This document shows positions 1 to 7,014 of a DNA stretch of 13,660 nucleotides, in pieces. Position 1 is the first letter of the stretch; each line of letters opens with the position of its first letter. Origin of the DNA: an uncultured Gemmatimonadota bacterium (GTDB lineage: Bacteria > Gemmatimonadota > Gemmatimonadetes > Gemmatimonadales > GWC2-71-9); contig CAMPKP010000090.1 of the NCBI GenBank assembly GCA_946887295.1, positions 1-13,660 on the forward strand, written 5' to 3'. The position numbers and the translations under genes are program-made. A model generated the notes under the pieces. It ran no database searches and was not told where the DNA came from. It saw nothing but the letters and a program-made list of their open reading frames with translations.

Positions 1-29
1 AGAGAACCCGCGTGAGAGGTGAGCGCTGA

Positions 30-398
30 ATGGAGTTCCCCAATCGGCAGCTCCTGGTCGTGGGCGATCGGGTCCTCATCGCCGCCGAGGATGGCGACGA
101 CAGGACCCGCGTAGGGCTCTACCTCCCGGCGACGGCGATCGACTCCCAGCAGGTGCAGACCGGGCTCATCGTCGCCACCGGACCGGGCGACCCGGTCGCC
201 GACATCAGCAGTCTCGATGACGAGCCGTGGAAGGTGGACCGGCGTGAGGGGAAGAGCCGCGGCATGCAGGCCCGGGTCGGCGATCACGCCATCTTCTTCC
301 GCAAGGCGGCCGTCGAGATCACCTTCGAGGAGAAGAAGTACCTCGTGGTTCCCCAGGCCGCGATCCTCGTGCTGATCCGGGACGATCTGCCCATCTGA
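30..398 (+). CDS. Divergent GroES-fold (Cpn10-like) protein
   Basis: The 122-residue protein has the chaperonin-10 layout. It shows an N-terminal GDRVLI strand (residues 12-17), a short loop ending in VGLYLP (28-33), the strand QTGLIVATGPG (43-53), and a C-terminal VGDHAIFFRKAAVEIT...YLVVPQAAILVLI core (83-116). GroES proteins cap the GroEL ring in the cytoplasm. Usual GroES is about 95 residues; this one is longer because of an acidic/basic insert at roughly 54-80. The mobile loop has GLYLP where GroES usually has GGIVLP, so binding to a standard GroEL is uncertain. No groEL gene is adjacent in the window. The start is supported by an AGAGGTGAG purine run about ten bases upstream. The fold assignment is fairly sure; a co-chaperone role is inference. 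Confidence 0.8.
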   Translation: MEFPNRQLLVVGDRVLIAAEDGDDRTRVGLYLPATAIDSQQVQTGLIVATGPGDPVADISSLDDEPWKVDRREGKSRGMQARVGDHAIFFRKAAVEITFEEKKYLVVPQAAILVLIRDDLPI

Positions 399-422
399 GG
401 TCCCCGCCGGGACCGCCCCATC

Positions 423-932
423 GTGTGCTACTACCTGCGAATCGCGAGCCCGCTCACCCTGAGCGAGGTCCGCTCCATGCTGCCGGCGGGAATCGCCTCC
501 GACGTGCTGCCGCCGCGGGAGCTCGCGGGGCTCCGCGCACTCCTCCCCGGCGCCCAGACGGCAGCGCACTTGAGGGTGGGACCATGTTCCTGCGATCTCG
601 TCCGTGCCCGGCAGGCCGACTCCCGGGAGGACGAGCGCCATCTGCGGGGGCGCTACGCGAGGCTGGGTCTCCCCCGCGACCGGATCATCGGCGAGCTGGA
701 GCGGCATCGGGGCACCGGCCCCACGGCCGAGCCCCCGGGCGGGTGGCGTCGGGCGCTCGCCGGGTTCGTGATCGAGCACGCGAGGAATGCGGGTCCCACG
801 CTCTATCATCTCGCCTTCCAGCCCGGCTCGCCGGAAGCCGCGGGGCCGCCGGTCACCCGCACCGTCGCCGAGGTGCGAGCCGATCCGGAGGGCTGGCTGA
901 CGGAAGGCCGGCCGCTGATCGTCGTCGGCTGA
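423..932 (+). CDS. Conserved-looking hypothetical protein, MCYY start
   Basis: This 169-residue protein has a GTG start 24 bases after the GroES-like gene, so the two are probably co-transcribed. I do not recognise a family. It is rich in Arg, Pro and Leu, has no signal peptide or membrane segment, and carries a Cys at position 2, a CSC pair near residues 55-57, and a central charged helix-like stretch (about 64-95). The C-terminal third (FVIEHARNAGPTLYHLAFQPG) looks like a small alpha/beta element. The GTG start gives the sequence MCYYLRIASPLTLSEV, which reads as a genuine N-terminus. The ribosome-binding site is weak. The overlapping open frame from 425 has shadow-type composition and is discarded. 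The stop codon lies inside a 20-base tandem duplication. Confidence 0.6.
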   Translation: MCYYLRIASPLTLSEVRSMLPAGIASDVLPPRELAGLRALLPGAQTAAHLRVGPCSCDLVRARQADSREDERHLRGRYARLGLPRDRIIGELERHRGTGPTAEPPGGWRRALAGFVIEHARNAGPTLYHLAFQPGSPEAAGPPVTRTVAEVRADPEGWLTEGRPLIVVG

Positions 933-968
933 TGCCCCGAATCGTCTCCTGATGCCCCGAATCGCCTC
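929..968 (+). repeat. 20-bp tandem duplication
   Basis: The unit CTGATGCCCCGAATCGTCTC (929-948) is repeated directly next to itself at 949-968 with one change (T to C at the seventeenth base). The first copy contains the stop codon of the upstream gene. It looks like a recent slippage or unequal-exchange duplication in the short intergenic gap. Confidence 0.9.
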
Positions 969-974
969 CGCGGG

Positions 975-980
975 TATACT
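975..980 (+). promoter_or_regulatory. Possible -10 element (TATACT) for the lipoprotein gene
   Basis: TATACT stands out in GC-rich DNA about 50 bases before the preferred start at 1030. No convincing -35 hexamer lies 16-18 bases upstream, so the call is weak. If it is real, a start at 952 is excluded because transcription would begin inside it. Confidence 0.3.
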
Positions 981-1029
981 CATGCCCGTCCCATTCTCCC
1001 AACCCGATCACCGCTCAGCGAGGAAGCTC

Positions 1030-1650
1030 ATGCCGTGTGCTTTTTCCTATCGGATGTCCCTCTGCCTTCTCACCGGCCTCCTGCTCGCCGCGTGCGGCGG
1101 CGAGGGCTCCAGCGGTGATGCGCCCGAGGCCGATCCCTCGGCGGGCGCCGAGGCCGAAGCGGCCGCCGACGCGCCGGCGGCGGCGGGCCAGCCCGCCGAG
1201 CCGGTCTCCGCGACGATCTCCGCGGACGACATCGATCGCTGGGAAAGGGGCATGGCGGCCGAGCTGGCGGCGGTCAAGGAAGCCGGCGCGAAGCTCGGCA
1301 GCGCAAAGAGCGGTGAGGACACCCTCTCGGCCCTCATGGGGGTGCAGGAGATGACCACGACGCCGACGGGCGCGAAGGCGGCCGGCATGGACCCGGAGCT
1401 CTACCAGACGGTGAGAAGCAATCTGGGCGCGGCGGTGGCGTACCTGACGCCGCAGCTGGGTGGCATCGACACGACGATGCTGTCACCCACCCAGCGCGAA
1501 GAGATGCGCCGGATGAACGCGGCTCAGCTCAAGCAGCTGGAGGGGACCGTGCCGGCGGAGGTGATCGAGGCGCTGAAGCCGAGGGCGGAAGCGCTGCGGA
1601 AGCTGGAGATCGAGCTCGCCGGCGCCCGGATGAAGGGCGCCGGCATGTGA
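1030..1650 (+). CDS. Small lipoprotein of unknown function
   Basis: The 206-residue product begins with a short basic/aromatic segment, a hydrophobic stretch (SLCLLTGLLL) and the lipobox LAAC. Signal peptidase II would cut before Cys22, leaving a lipid-anchored protein. An Ala/Glu/Asp/Pro-rich linker follows (about 23-68). The rest is largely alpha-helical and charged (AAELAAVKEAGAKL..., MNAAQLKQLEGTVPAEVIEALKPRAEALRKLEIELAG). The start at 1030 is chosen because GAGGA lies five bases upstream and it puts the hydrophobic core at the right place. An in-frame ATG at 952 would add 26 residues and an implausible leader. ATG at 1054 is a second option. I recognise no enzymatic motif. The convergent OmpA-type gene ends only 7 bases away. 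Confidence 0.7.
   Translation: MPCAFSYRMSLCLLTGLLLAACGGEGSSGDAPEADPSAGAEAEAAADAPAAAGQPAEPVSATISADDIDRWERGMAAELAAVKEAGAKLGSAKSGEDTLSALMGVQEMTTTPTGAKAAGMDPELYQTVRSNLGAAVAYLTPQLGGIDTTMLSPTQREEMRRMNAAQLKQLEGTVPAEVIEALKPRAEALRKLEIELAGARMKGAGM
1618..1644. terminator. Candidate bidirectional hairpin between convergent genes
   Basis: GCCGGCGCCC (1618-1627) and GGGCGCCGGC (1635-1644) form a perfect 10-bp stem with a 7-base loop. It ends six bases before the end of the lipoprotein gene and lies 13 bases beyond the stop of the opposite OmpA-type gene. There is no strong U-tract on either side, so it may end transcription weakly or only stabilise 3' ends. Confidence 0.5.
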
Positions 1651-1657
1651 GCGGCGA

Positions 1658-2956
1658 CTATTTCTTCACCAGCTCGACCCGCCGGTTCTGCTGGCGCCCT
1701 TCGGCGGTGTCGTTGGCGCCGGCCGGCTTGGTCTGCCCCAGCCCCTTGGCCTCGAGCCGCGCACCGTCGATCTGGTAGTTGGTGATGAGGTACTGGCGGA
1801 CCGCTGCCGCGCGCTTCTCGCTCAGGGTCTGATTGGACTCCGGCTTCCCGACGTTGTCGGTGTGGCCCTCGATGGTGAGCTTGAGCTCGGGATGCTCCTT
1901 CAGCATCGTCCCGATCTCCTTGAGCGTGGGCGCGGACTCCTGCCGGATCCCGTCGCTCCCGGTGTCGAAGTAGATCCCCTGGGTGGCGACTCGCCCCTTC
2001 TCCGACAGCGCGTCATAGAGCTTCTTGCCGCCCGCGGCGATCCGGATCGGACCGAGCAGCGTCACATGAGCGCCGGTCCGGTCGTAGCCCGGGACCCAGA
2101 ACTGCACCTTGTTGGAGCGGCCGAGATCGGCGTTCGGGGCGTTGCCCACGCGCACGCCGTTGATGTAGACCTTGGTGTACTTGCCGTCGGCCATGATCCG
2201 GGCGCGGTTCACCTTGTTCTCGAAATCTCCGCCCGCCGGGCCCGTCGCCTCGATCTTGCCGACGTAGGCGCCGCCCTCGTCGGTGTTGAAGCGGACCTGC
2301 GGATTGGACCCGCCCTGGTTCTCCCAGTTCGACTCCGCGCCGCTCATGTTCAGCATGATGGGCCAGCCGCTGGTGGACTTATCGCTCATGACGTAGTCGA
2401 ACTCGACGGTGAACCGCTCCGGCAGGGTCTCGGGCAGCACGATGGCGAACTTGGCGGACTTGCTCACCCGGAGCCACTTCCCGCCCTCCCAGTCGGCGAT
2501 CTCCGCGTTGCCTTCCGCGAACTCGATCCGCCGCGGAAAGTCGCCCACGTTGTCGGCGGTGTAGTCGTCGTAGAAGAGGACCCGATCGCCGGGCACGAAG
2601 TCGAAGTTGACGAAGGCGCCCTCCCCGGCCGCCTTGGGCGGGGCCGGCTCACCGCTGGCGCCGGCCGCCTCGGTCGCGGACCCGGTTGCCGTGGCGGCCC
2701 CGGTCGCGGCGCCGGGGGCACCGGCCGCCGTGTCGGCTCCCGAGTCGGGCTTGGCCTCGCCGCCCTCGAGCGCGCCGTCGATCGCCTTGCTCTCCTTGTC
2801 GGTCGCCTTCTGGATCGCCTTGTCCTCGGCGGTCCGCTTGACCGCGTCCTTGAGGCGTTTCCCGAACTGCGCGTGGGAGGTCGAAGGCAGGGCGCCGAGC
2901 GCGAGCACGGCGAGCACCAGGCCGGGCAGCAGTGTCAGACGGACGTGCATTGACAT
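1658..2956 (-). CDS. Secreted OmpA-family protein with LamG-like domain
   Basis: The 432-residue protein has a signal peptide (residues 1-30, cut after SHAQ), a charged helical stretch (31-65), an Ala/Gly/Thr/Pro linker (66-115), a beta-rich domain of the concanavalin/laminin-G type (about 118-305: FDDY-like start, FTVEFDYVM, VYINGVRVGN), and a C-terminal OmpA domain (about 325-432). The OmpA part shows GIYFDTGSD, IEGHTDNVG with Asp367, NQTLSEKRAAAV, and the closing EGRQQNRRVELV. These are the usual peptidoglycan-contact positions. The protein probably tethers the outer membrane or periplasmic face to the cell wall while the middle domain binds a glycan or protein; the latter is inference. 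The start is fixed by GAGGAG five bases upstream of ATG at 2956. The frame is open to 3070, but the longer version would bury the signal peptide. It is divergent from the hydrolase gene. Confidence 0.85.
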   Translation of the reverse strand: MSMHVRLTLLPGLVLAVLALGALPSTSHAQFGKRLKDAVKRTAEDKAIQKATDKESKAIDGALEGGEAKPDSGADTAAGAPGAATGAATATGSATEAAGASGEPAPPKAAGEGAFVNFDFVPGDRVLFYDDYTADNVGDFPRRIEFAEGNAEIADWEGGKWLRVSKSAKFAIVLPETLPERFTVEFDYVMSDKSTSGWPIMLNMSGAESNWENQGGSNPQVRFNTDEGGAYVGKIEATGPAGGDFENKVNRARIMADGKYTKVYINGVRVGNAPNADLGRSNKVQFWVPGYDRTGAHVTLLGPIRIAAGGKKLYDALSEKGRVATQGIYFDTGSDGIRQESAPTLKEIGTMLKEHPELKLTIEGHTDNVGKPESNQTLSEKRAAAVRQYLITNYQIDGARLEAKGLGQTKPAGANDTAEGRQQNRRVELVKK

Positions 2957-3001
2957 AGACTCCTCATACTGGAAGGCCGCTGGACAGCGGAGGATCGAGG
3001 C
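2957..3001. promoter_or_regulatory. Short divergent intergenic region with near-palindrome
   Basis: Only 45 bases separate the two divergent starts. They hold a ribosome-binding site for each gene (GAGGAG on the minus strand; GGAGG 8 bases before GTG 3002 on the plus strand). They also hold CCGCTG-GA-CAGCGG at 2977-2990, a two-arm palindrome that could be an operator or a leader hairpin. No clear -35/-10 pairs were seen, so promoters probably reach into the opposing coding sequences. Confidence 0.35.
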
Positions 3002-3898
3002 GTGGTGATAAAGGATGGCGGGGTGCCGCGGAACGCAGATGAAAATGCCGGCCGGAACACGGTCGCGCAAGCGCGGGAAGAGGGGTGGTTCCGGGGCGCA
3101 GGTGGGCTCTCACTGTTCCGCAGAGCCTGGCGGCCGGCCGGGGCTCCGAGGGCCGTCCTGATCAACGTCCACGGCCTCGGCGACCACTCGGGACTCTACC
3201 CCGCCCTGGTCGAGCATTTCACCGCGCGGGGCCTCGTGGTGCACGCGCCCGACGTGCGGGGCAACGGCCGGTCGCACGGCCAGCGAGCCTACGTCGAGCG
3301 ATGGGACGAGTACCGCGAGGATCTCGGGTGCTTCCTCGGTGCGGTCCGGAGCGAGGAGCCCGGGCTGCCGATCTTCCTGCTGGGCAACAGCCTCGGCGGT
3401 CTCATCGTGCTGGACTACGCGCTCCACCATCCCGAGGGTATTCAGGGGGTCATCGCCGCATCGCCCCCGCTCGGCCGGCTCGGCGTGCCCGCCCCGCTCC
3501 TCGCGCTGGGCCGCGTGCTCTCCCGCCTGTGGCCCCGATTCTCCCTTCGCACCGGGATGGACCTCTCCGGGCTCGCCCGCGACCCCGCCGTGATCGAGAC
3601 GGTGCTGGCGGATCCGCTGTTTCACCGGGTGGGAACCGCGCGCCTGTCCACCGAGGTCACCGCGGCCATCGCCCGAGTGCAGCAGGCGGCGCCGCGGTTT
3701 CCCCTGCCCCTGCTCCTGCTTCACGGCTCGGCCGACCGGATGGTCCGGCCCGAGGGCAGCCGCGCCTTCGCCGCGCGCGTCGGCCATCCCGACCGCGAGC
3801 TCCGGGAGTACGCCGGAGCCTATCACGTCCTCTTCGCCGACCTGGACCGTGAGCGGGTGCTGACGGATGTCGAACGATGGATCGCGGACCGCCTCTGA
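3002..3898 (+). CDS. Alpha/beta hydrolase, monoacylglycerol lipase-like
   Basis: The 298-residue cytoplasmic protein has the serine-hydrolase signature of the monoacylglycerol lipase/lysophospholipase group. The oxyanion-loop motif is HGLGDHSGLY (57-66). DVRGNGRSHGQR (84-95) matches the usual D-x-RGHG-S-xG-R block. The nucleophile elbow is GNSLGG with Ser130, where most relatives have GHSMGG. The acid Asp245 is in GSADRMV and the His is His275 in AYHVLF. It would hydrolyse mono-glycerides or similar esters. GTG 3002 is chosen because GGAGG lies eight bases upstream; GTG 3023 is another choice. It is the first gene of a plus-strand operon and its end overlaps the next gene by 22 bases. Family is sure; substrate is inferred. 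Confidence 0.88.
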   Translation: MVIKDGGVPRNADENAGRNTVAQAREEGWFRGAGGLSLFRRAWRPAGAPRAVLINVHGLGDHSGLYPALVEHFTARGLVVHAPDVRGNGRSHGQRAYVERWDEYREDLGCFLGAVRSEEPGLPIFLLGNSLGGLIVLDYALHHPEGIQGVIAASPPLGRLGVPAPLLALGRVLSRLWPRFSLRTGMDLSGLARDPAVIETVLADPLFHRVGTARLSTEVTAAIARVQQAAPRFPLPLLLLHGSADRMVRPEGSRAFAARVGHPDRELREYAGAYHVLFADLDRERVLTDVERWIADRL

Positions 3899-4293
3899 CC
3901 CTGCTCTCCCGCGCGCTGCGGCTCCGCTGCCCCCACTGCGGAGGAGGTCCGATCTTCGTGACCTGGACCCGGCTGGTGCCCAACTGCCCGGTGTGCGGAC
4001 TCGGACTGGAGCGGGGCGAGCAGGGCTACTGGCTCGGCGCCTACTTCTTCAACCTGATGGCGGTGGAGACGCTGTTCGGCATCTGGGTCATCGGGCTGCT
4101 CTGGTGGACCTGGCCGTCCCCGCCGTGGGGCCTGTTTCAGCTCGTCACGATCGTGCTGATGGCGGTCGCGCCGTTCGGGTTCTTCCCTTTCTCCAAGACC
4201 GTCTTCCTCGCCTTCGATCTCTGGGTCCGCCCGCCGGCCGAATCGGACTTCGTCGTGCCGCACGAAGTGGCGCGTCGCCACCGGCCCGCGTAG
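3877..4293 (+). CDS. DUF983 zinc-ribbon membrane protein
   Basis: This 138-residue protein has two N-terminal Cys pairs, CPHC (Cys18, Cys21) and CPVC (Cys37, Cys40), that would bind one zinc ion. Two hydrophobic membrane segments follow, about 55-78 and 84-104, with the aromatic motif GYWLGAYFFNL at the start. This is the DUF983 layout; the molecular function of the family is not known to me. The ATG overlaps the end of the hydrolase gene by 22 bases, which suggests translational coupling. The neighbour downstream is a phospholipid synthase, so a role at the membrane in lipid handling is possible but unproven. Confidence 0.85.
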   Translation: MDRGPPLTLLSRALRLRCPHCGGGPIFVTWTRLVPNCPVCGLGLERGEQGYWLGAYFFNLMAVETLFGIWVIGLLWWTWPSPPWGLFQLVTIVLMAVAPFGFFPFSKTVFLAFDLWVRPPAESDFVVPHEVARRHRPA

Positions 4294-4325
4294 CTTCTCG
4301 CAACCCACTCACCCCTTCCTGCCAT

Positions 4326-5585
4326 ATGTGGATTCTGCTGGCGGTCGCCGCCGGGGCGCTGATCGTCCTGGTCGTCGCCAACCTGACGTCGAGCGCGAAG
4401 AAGATCGAGAAGAAGATCGACCACCTCTACCCGGCGGGCGATTCCCAGTTCGTGCGCTCGATGGGCTCGCTGCTCGGTCCGGGGATCGTGCCGGGAAACC
4501 GGGTCCGGGCGCTCTGCAATGGAGACGAGATCTTTCCCGCGATGCTCGATGCCATCCGGGGGGCACGACGCACCATCTGCTTCGAGACGTTCATCTACTG
4601 GTCGGGAGCCATCGGCCGCGAATTCGCCGAGGCGCTGAGCGAACGGGCCCGCGCGGGCGTGAAGGTTCACGTCGTGCTGGACTGGCTGGGATCGGGAAAG
4701 ATGGACGCGTCGCTGCTCGAGACGATGGAGCGGGCCGGGGTCGAGGTGGTGAAGTACCATCCGCTGCGCTGGTACAGCGTCGGGCGGCTCAACAACCGGA
4801 CCCATCGCAAGCTGCTGATCGTGGACGGGACGGTCGGCTTCACCGGCGGAGTGGGCATCGCGGACAACTGGCTCGGCAACGCCCAGGACCCGGACCACTG
4901 GCGCGACTCCCACTTCCGCCTGGAGGGCCCCGCGGTGGCCCAGATGCAGGCCGCCTTCATGGACAACTGGATGGAGACCTGCGCGCAGGTCCTGCACGGC
5001 GAGGAGTATTTCCCGGCCCTCGAGCCCGCTGGACCCCACGCCGCCCAGCTGTTCAAGAGCTCGGCCGACGACGCGAGCGAGAGCGTACGGCTCATGTACC
5101 TGCTCTCGCTGGCGTCGGCCGTGAAGAGCGTGAGGATCGCGAACGCCTACTTCGTGCCGGACGCGCTCGCCGTCTCCACGCTGGTCGCCGCCCAGCGGCG
5201 CGGGGCCAGGGTGGAGATCATCGTGCCCAGCCGGCACATCGACCAGAAGCTGGTCCGCCGGGCTTCCCGCTCCCTCTGGGAACCGCTCCTCGAGGCCGGC
5301 ATCGCCATCTACGAGTACCAGCCGACCATGTATCACGTGAAGGTGGTCGTGGTGGACGAGGTCTGGACCTCGGTCGGCTCCACCAACTTCGACAACCGGT
5401 CGTTCCGGCTGAACGACGAGGCCAATCTCAACGTCCTCGACCCGGAATTCGCGGCCAGCCAGGCGAAGGTGTTCGAGCAGGACAAAGCCCGCTCGCGCCG
5501 GGTCACTCTCGAGGAATGGCGCCGACGGCCGTGGCGCGAGCGCGCCACCGACCGACTCGCCGGGCTCCTGCGCCTGCAGCTCTGA
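4326..5585 (+). CDS. Cardiolipin synthase-like phospholipase D
   Basis: The 419-residue protein starts with one membrane anchor (residues 2-20), a lysine-rich linker, and two phospholipase D halves. The HKD motifs are HRKLLIVD (His160, Lys162, Asp167) and HVKVVVVD (His337, Lys339, Asp344), each followed by the expected Gly/Ser-rich segments (GFTGGVGIADNW; SVGSTNFDNRSF). This is the cardiolipin synthase class, which joins phosphatidyl groups to make cardiolipin at the inner membrane. A different phosphatidyl transfer cannot be ruled out. The start is the ATG at 4326, 32 bases after the DUF983 gene. The frame stays open upstream to 3867, but that part overlaps the DUF983 gene and is not credible protein. 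The stop TGA directly abuts the stop of the opposite sigma-factor gene. Confidence 0.88.
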   Translation: MWILLAVAAGALIVLVVANLTSSAKKIEKKIDHLYPAGDSQFVRSMGSLLGPGIVPGNRVRALCNGDEIFPAMLDAIRGARRTICFETFIYWSGAIGREFAEALSERARAGVKVHVVLDWLGSGKMDASLLETMERAGVEVVKYHPLRWYSVGRLNNRTHRKLLIVDGTVGFTGGVGIADNWLGNAQDPDHWRDSHFRLEGPAVAQMQAAFMDNWMETCAQVLHGEEYFPALEPAGPHAAQLFKSSADDASESVRLMYLLSLASAVKSVRIANAYFVPDALAVSTLVAAQRRGARVEIIVPSRHIDQKLVRRASRSLWEPLLEAGIAIYEYQPTMYHVKVVVVDEVWTSVGSTNFDNRSFRLNDEANLNVLDPEFAASQAKVFEQDKARSRRVTLEEWRRRPWRERATDRLAGLLRLQL

Positions 5586-6890
5586 TCAGGGCCGAGGAGC
5601 AGCAGTCGCGCCGGCCGACCGTGCCGATGACGCGGCCGCGCGCTGGAGGAGCACATCGCGCTCCCGTGCGTTGCGGGTGAGCGACGCCGCGCGCTCGAAC
5701 TCCGCACGGGCCTCCTCGAAACGGCCGAGCTTGTCCAGCAGGTCGCCGCGGACTGCCGGCAGGAGATGGTAGGTCTTGAGCTGCGGGTCCGACTTCAGCT
5801 CCTCGACGCGCTCGAGAGCCGCGGCCGGCCCGAACGCCATCGAGACGGCCACGGCGCGATTCAGCTCGACCACGGGTGAGGGCACCGCCCGGGCGAGCTC
5901 GCCGTACAGCGCCGCGATGCGCGCCCAGTCCGTCTCCTCGGGGGCGCGGGCCCGCGCGTGGCACGCTGCGATCGCGGCCTGCAGCGCGTACGGACCCGAC
6001 GCGCCACCCAGCTCCTCGGCGCGGCGAAGCGCGGCGAGCCCGCGCCGGATGAGGAGCTGATCCCAGCGCCCGCGGTTCTGCTCCAGCAGCAGGACCGGCT
6101 CCCCGGAAGGTCCCAGCCGCGCCTTCGCGCGGGACTCCTGGATCTCCATCAGCGCGACCAGGCCGTGCACCTCGGGCTCCTCGGGAGCGAGTCCCGCCAG
6201 GATGCGGCCGAGCCGGAGAGCGTCGTCGCAGAGAGCGGGCCGCATCCAATCGTCCCCCGCCGTCGCCGAGTAGCCCTCGTTGAAGATGAGATAGAGGACC
6301 TCGAGCACCGAGGACAGGCGGCCCGCCAGCTCGCCGCCGCGGGGCACCTCGAAGGGAACCTTCGCCTCCGCGAGCGTCCGCTTGGCTCGAACGATCCGCT
6401 GGGCGATGGTCGGGGTGGCGACCAGGAACGCCCGCGCGATCTCCTCGGTCGTCAGGCCCCCCACCAGCCGGAGCGTGAGCGCGACGCGCGCCTCGGTCGA
6501 GAGCACCGGGTGGCATGCCGTGAACATGAGGCCCAGCAGGTCGTCGCCGACATGGTCGTCGAGCGCGGCGTCGAGATCCTGTGCCGCCGTCTCCTGCCGC
6601 GCCTCGAGCTCGTAGCCGAGCTGCTCGTGCTTGCGCTCGAGCAGCGATCTCCGGCGCAGCAGGTCGATGGCGCGGTGCTTGGCGGTCGCCATGAGCCAGG
6701 CGCCGGGGTTGTCCGGGACACCCGACTCCGGCCAGCGCTCCAGCGCGGCGACGAGCGCGTCCTGCGCCAGATCCTCGGCGATGCCGACGTCGCCCACCAT
6801 CCGCGCGAGACTCGCGATCAGCCTGGCGGACTCGATCCGCCAGACCGCGTCGATCGCACGATGGGTGTCGGGAGCGGTCACGGATCCCAA
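5586..6890 (-). CDS. ECF sigma factor, ECF42 type with TPR-like C-terminus
   Basis: This 434-residue protein is an RNA polymerase sigma factor of the long extracytoplasmic-function class. The sigma-2 region spans about 14-82 (IESARLIASLARMVGDVGIAEDLAQDALVAALERWP, then AWLMATAKHRAIDLLRR). The sigma-4 helix-turn-helix is at about 130-173 (LTTEEIARAFLVATPTIAQRIVRAKRTL). A long C-terminal domain follows with FNEGY (203-207), PVVELNRAVAV (339-349) and a final GRFEEARAEFERAASLTRNARERDVL. These are hallmarks of ECF42, whose extension replaces an anti-sigma factor. TTG 6890 has AAGGTGG five bases upstream; GTG 6881 is an equally good start (MTAPDTHRAIDAVWRIES). ECF42 genes usually sit beside a DGPF/YCII-domain gene, but none is in this window. 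Confidence 0.9.
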   Translation of the reverse strand: MGSVTAPDTHRAIDAVWRIESARLIASLARMVGDVGIAEDLAQDALVAALERWPESGVPDNPGAWLMATAKHRAIDLLRRRSLLERKHEQLGYELEARQETAAQDLDAALDDHVGDDLLGLMFTACHPVLSTEARVALTLRLVGGLTTEEIARAFLVATPTIAQRIVRAKRTLAEAKVPFEVPRGGELAGRLSSVLEVLYLIFNEGYSATAGDDWMRPALCDDALRLGRILAGLAPEEPEVHGLVALMEIQESRAKARLGPSGEPVLLLEQNRGRWDQLLIRRGLAALRRAEELGGASGPYALQAAIAACHARARAPEETDWARIAALYGELARAVPSPVVELNRAVAVSMAFGPAAALERVEELKSDPQLKTYHLLPAVRGDLLDKLGRFEEARAEFERAASLTRNARERDVLLQRAAASSARSAGATAAPRP

Positions 6891-6958
6891 TCACGCCACC
6901 TTCACGGCCGGGTGCAACCCTGCGCGGCGGCGAGCCGCGGATCACTTCCTCTCACTGC

Positions 6959-6986
6959 TTGACGCTCCCCACGGGGGCCGTATATT
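6959..6986 (+). promoter_or_regulatory. Sigma70-type promoter of the putative SOS module
   Basis: TTGACG (6959-6964) and TATATT (6981-6986) are separated by 16 bases, close to the ideal housekeeping promoter. Transcription would start near 6993. It is the best promoter in the window. The divergent gap 6891-7026 holds no other clear signal, and no matching promoter for the sigma-factor gene was found. Confidence 0.7.
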
Positions 6987-6999
6987 CGGGAGAGATACC

Positions 7000-7014
7000 G
7001 AACAAACACCGAAC
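7000..7014 (+). promoter_or_regulatory. LexA-box-like direct repeat GAAC-N7-GAAC
   Basis: GAAC at 7000-7003 and 7011-7014, seven bases apart, match the alphaproteobacterial LexA box (GTTC-N7-GTTC read on the other strand). The repeat is wider: ACCGAACAA occurs at 6997-7005 and 7008-7016, in 11-base register. It lies at about +8 to +22 from the predicted transcription start, a good place for a repressor. Whether LexA of this organism uses this pattern is unknown. AAGGGGG (7015-7021) is the ribosome-binding site of the next gene. Confidence 0.6.

Noticed and set aside
952..1029. An earlier ATG for the lipoprotein gene
   Set aside because: It lies in the tandem duplication, lacks a ribosome-binding site and would place 26 residues before a normal lipoprotein signal peptide.
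2299..2335. GTTC repeats near 2320 as another LexA-like box
   Set aside because: The spacing is five, not seven, bases and the site is inside the OmpA-type coding sequence.
1862..2953. A 363-residue plus-strand open frame opposite the OmpA-type gene
   Set aside because: The minus-strand frame has a signal peptide, domains and a ribosome-binding site; the plus-strand one is low-complexity and has none.
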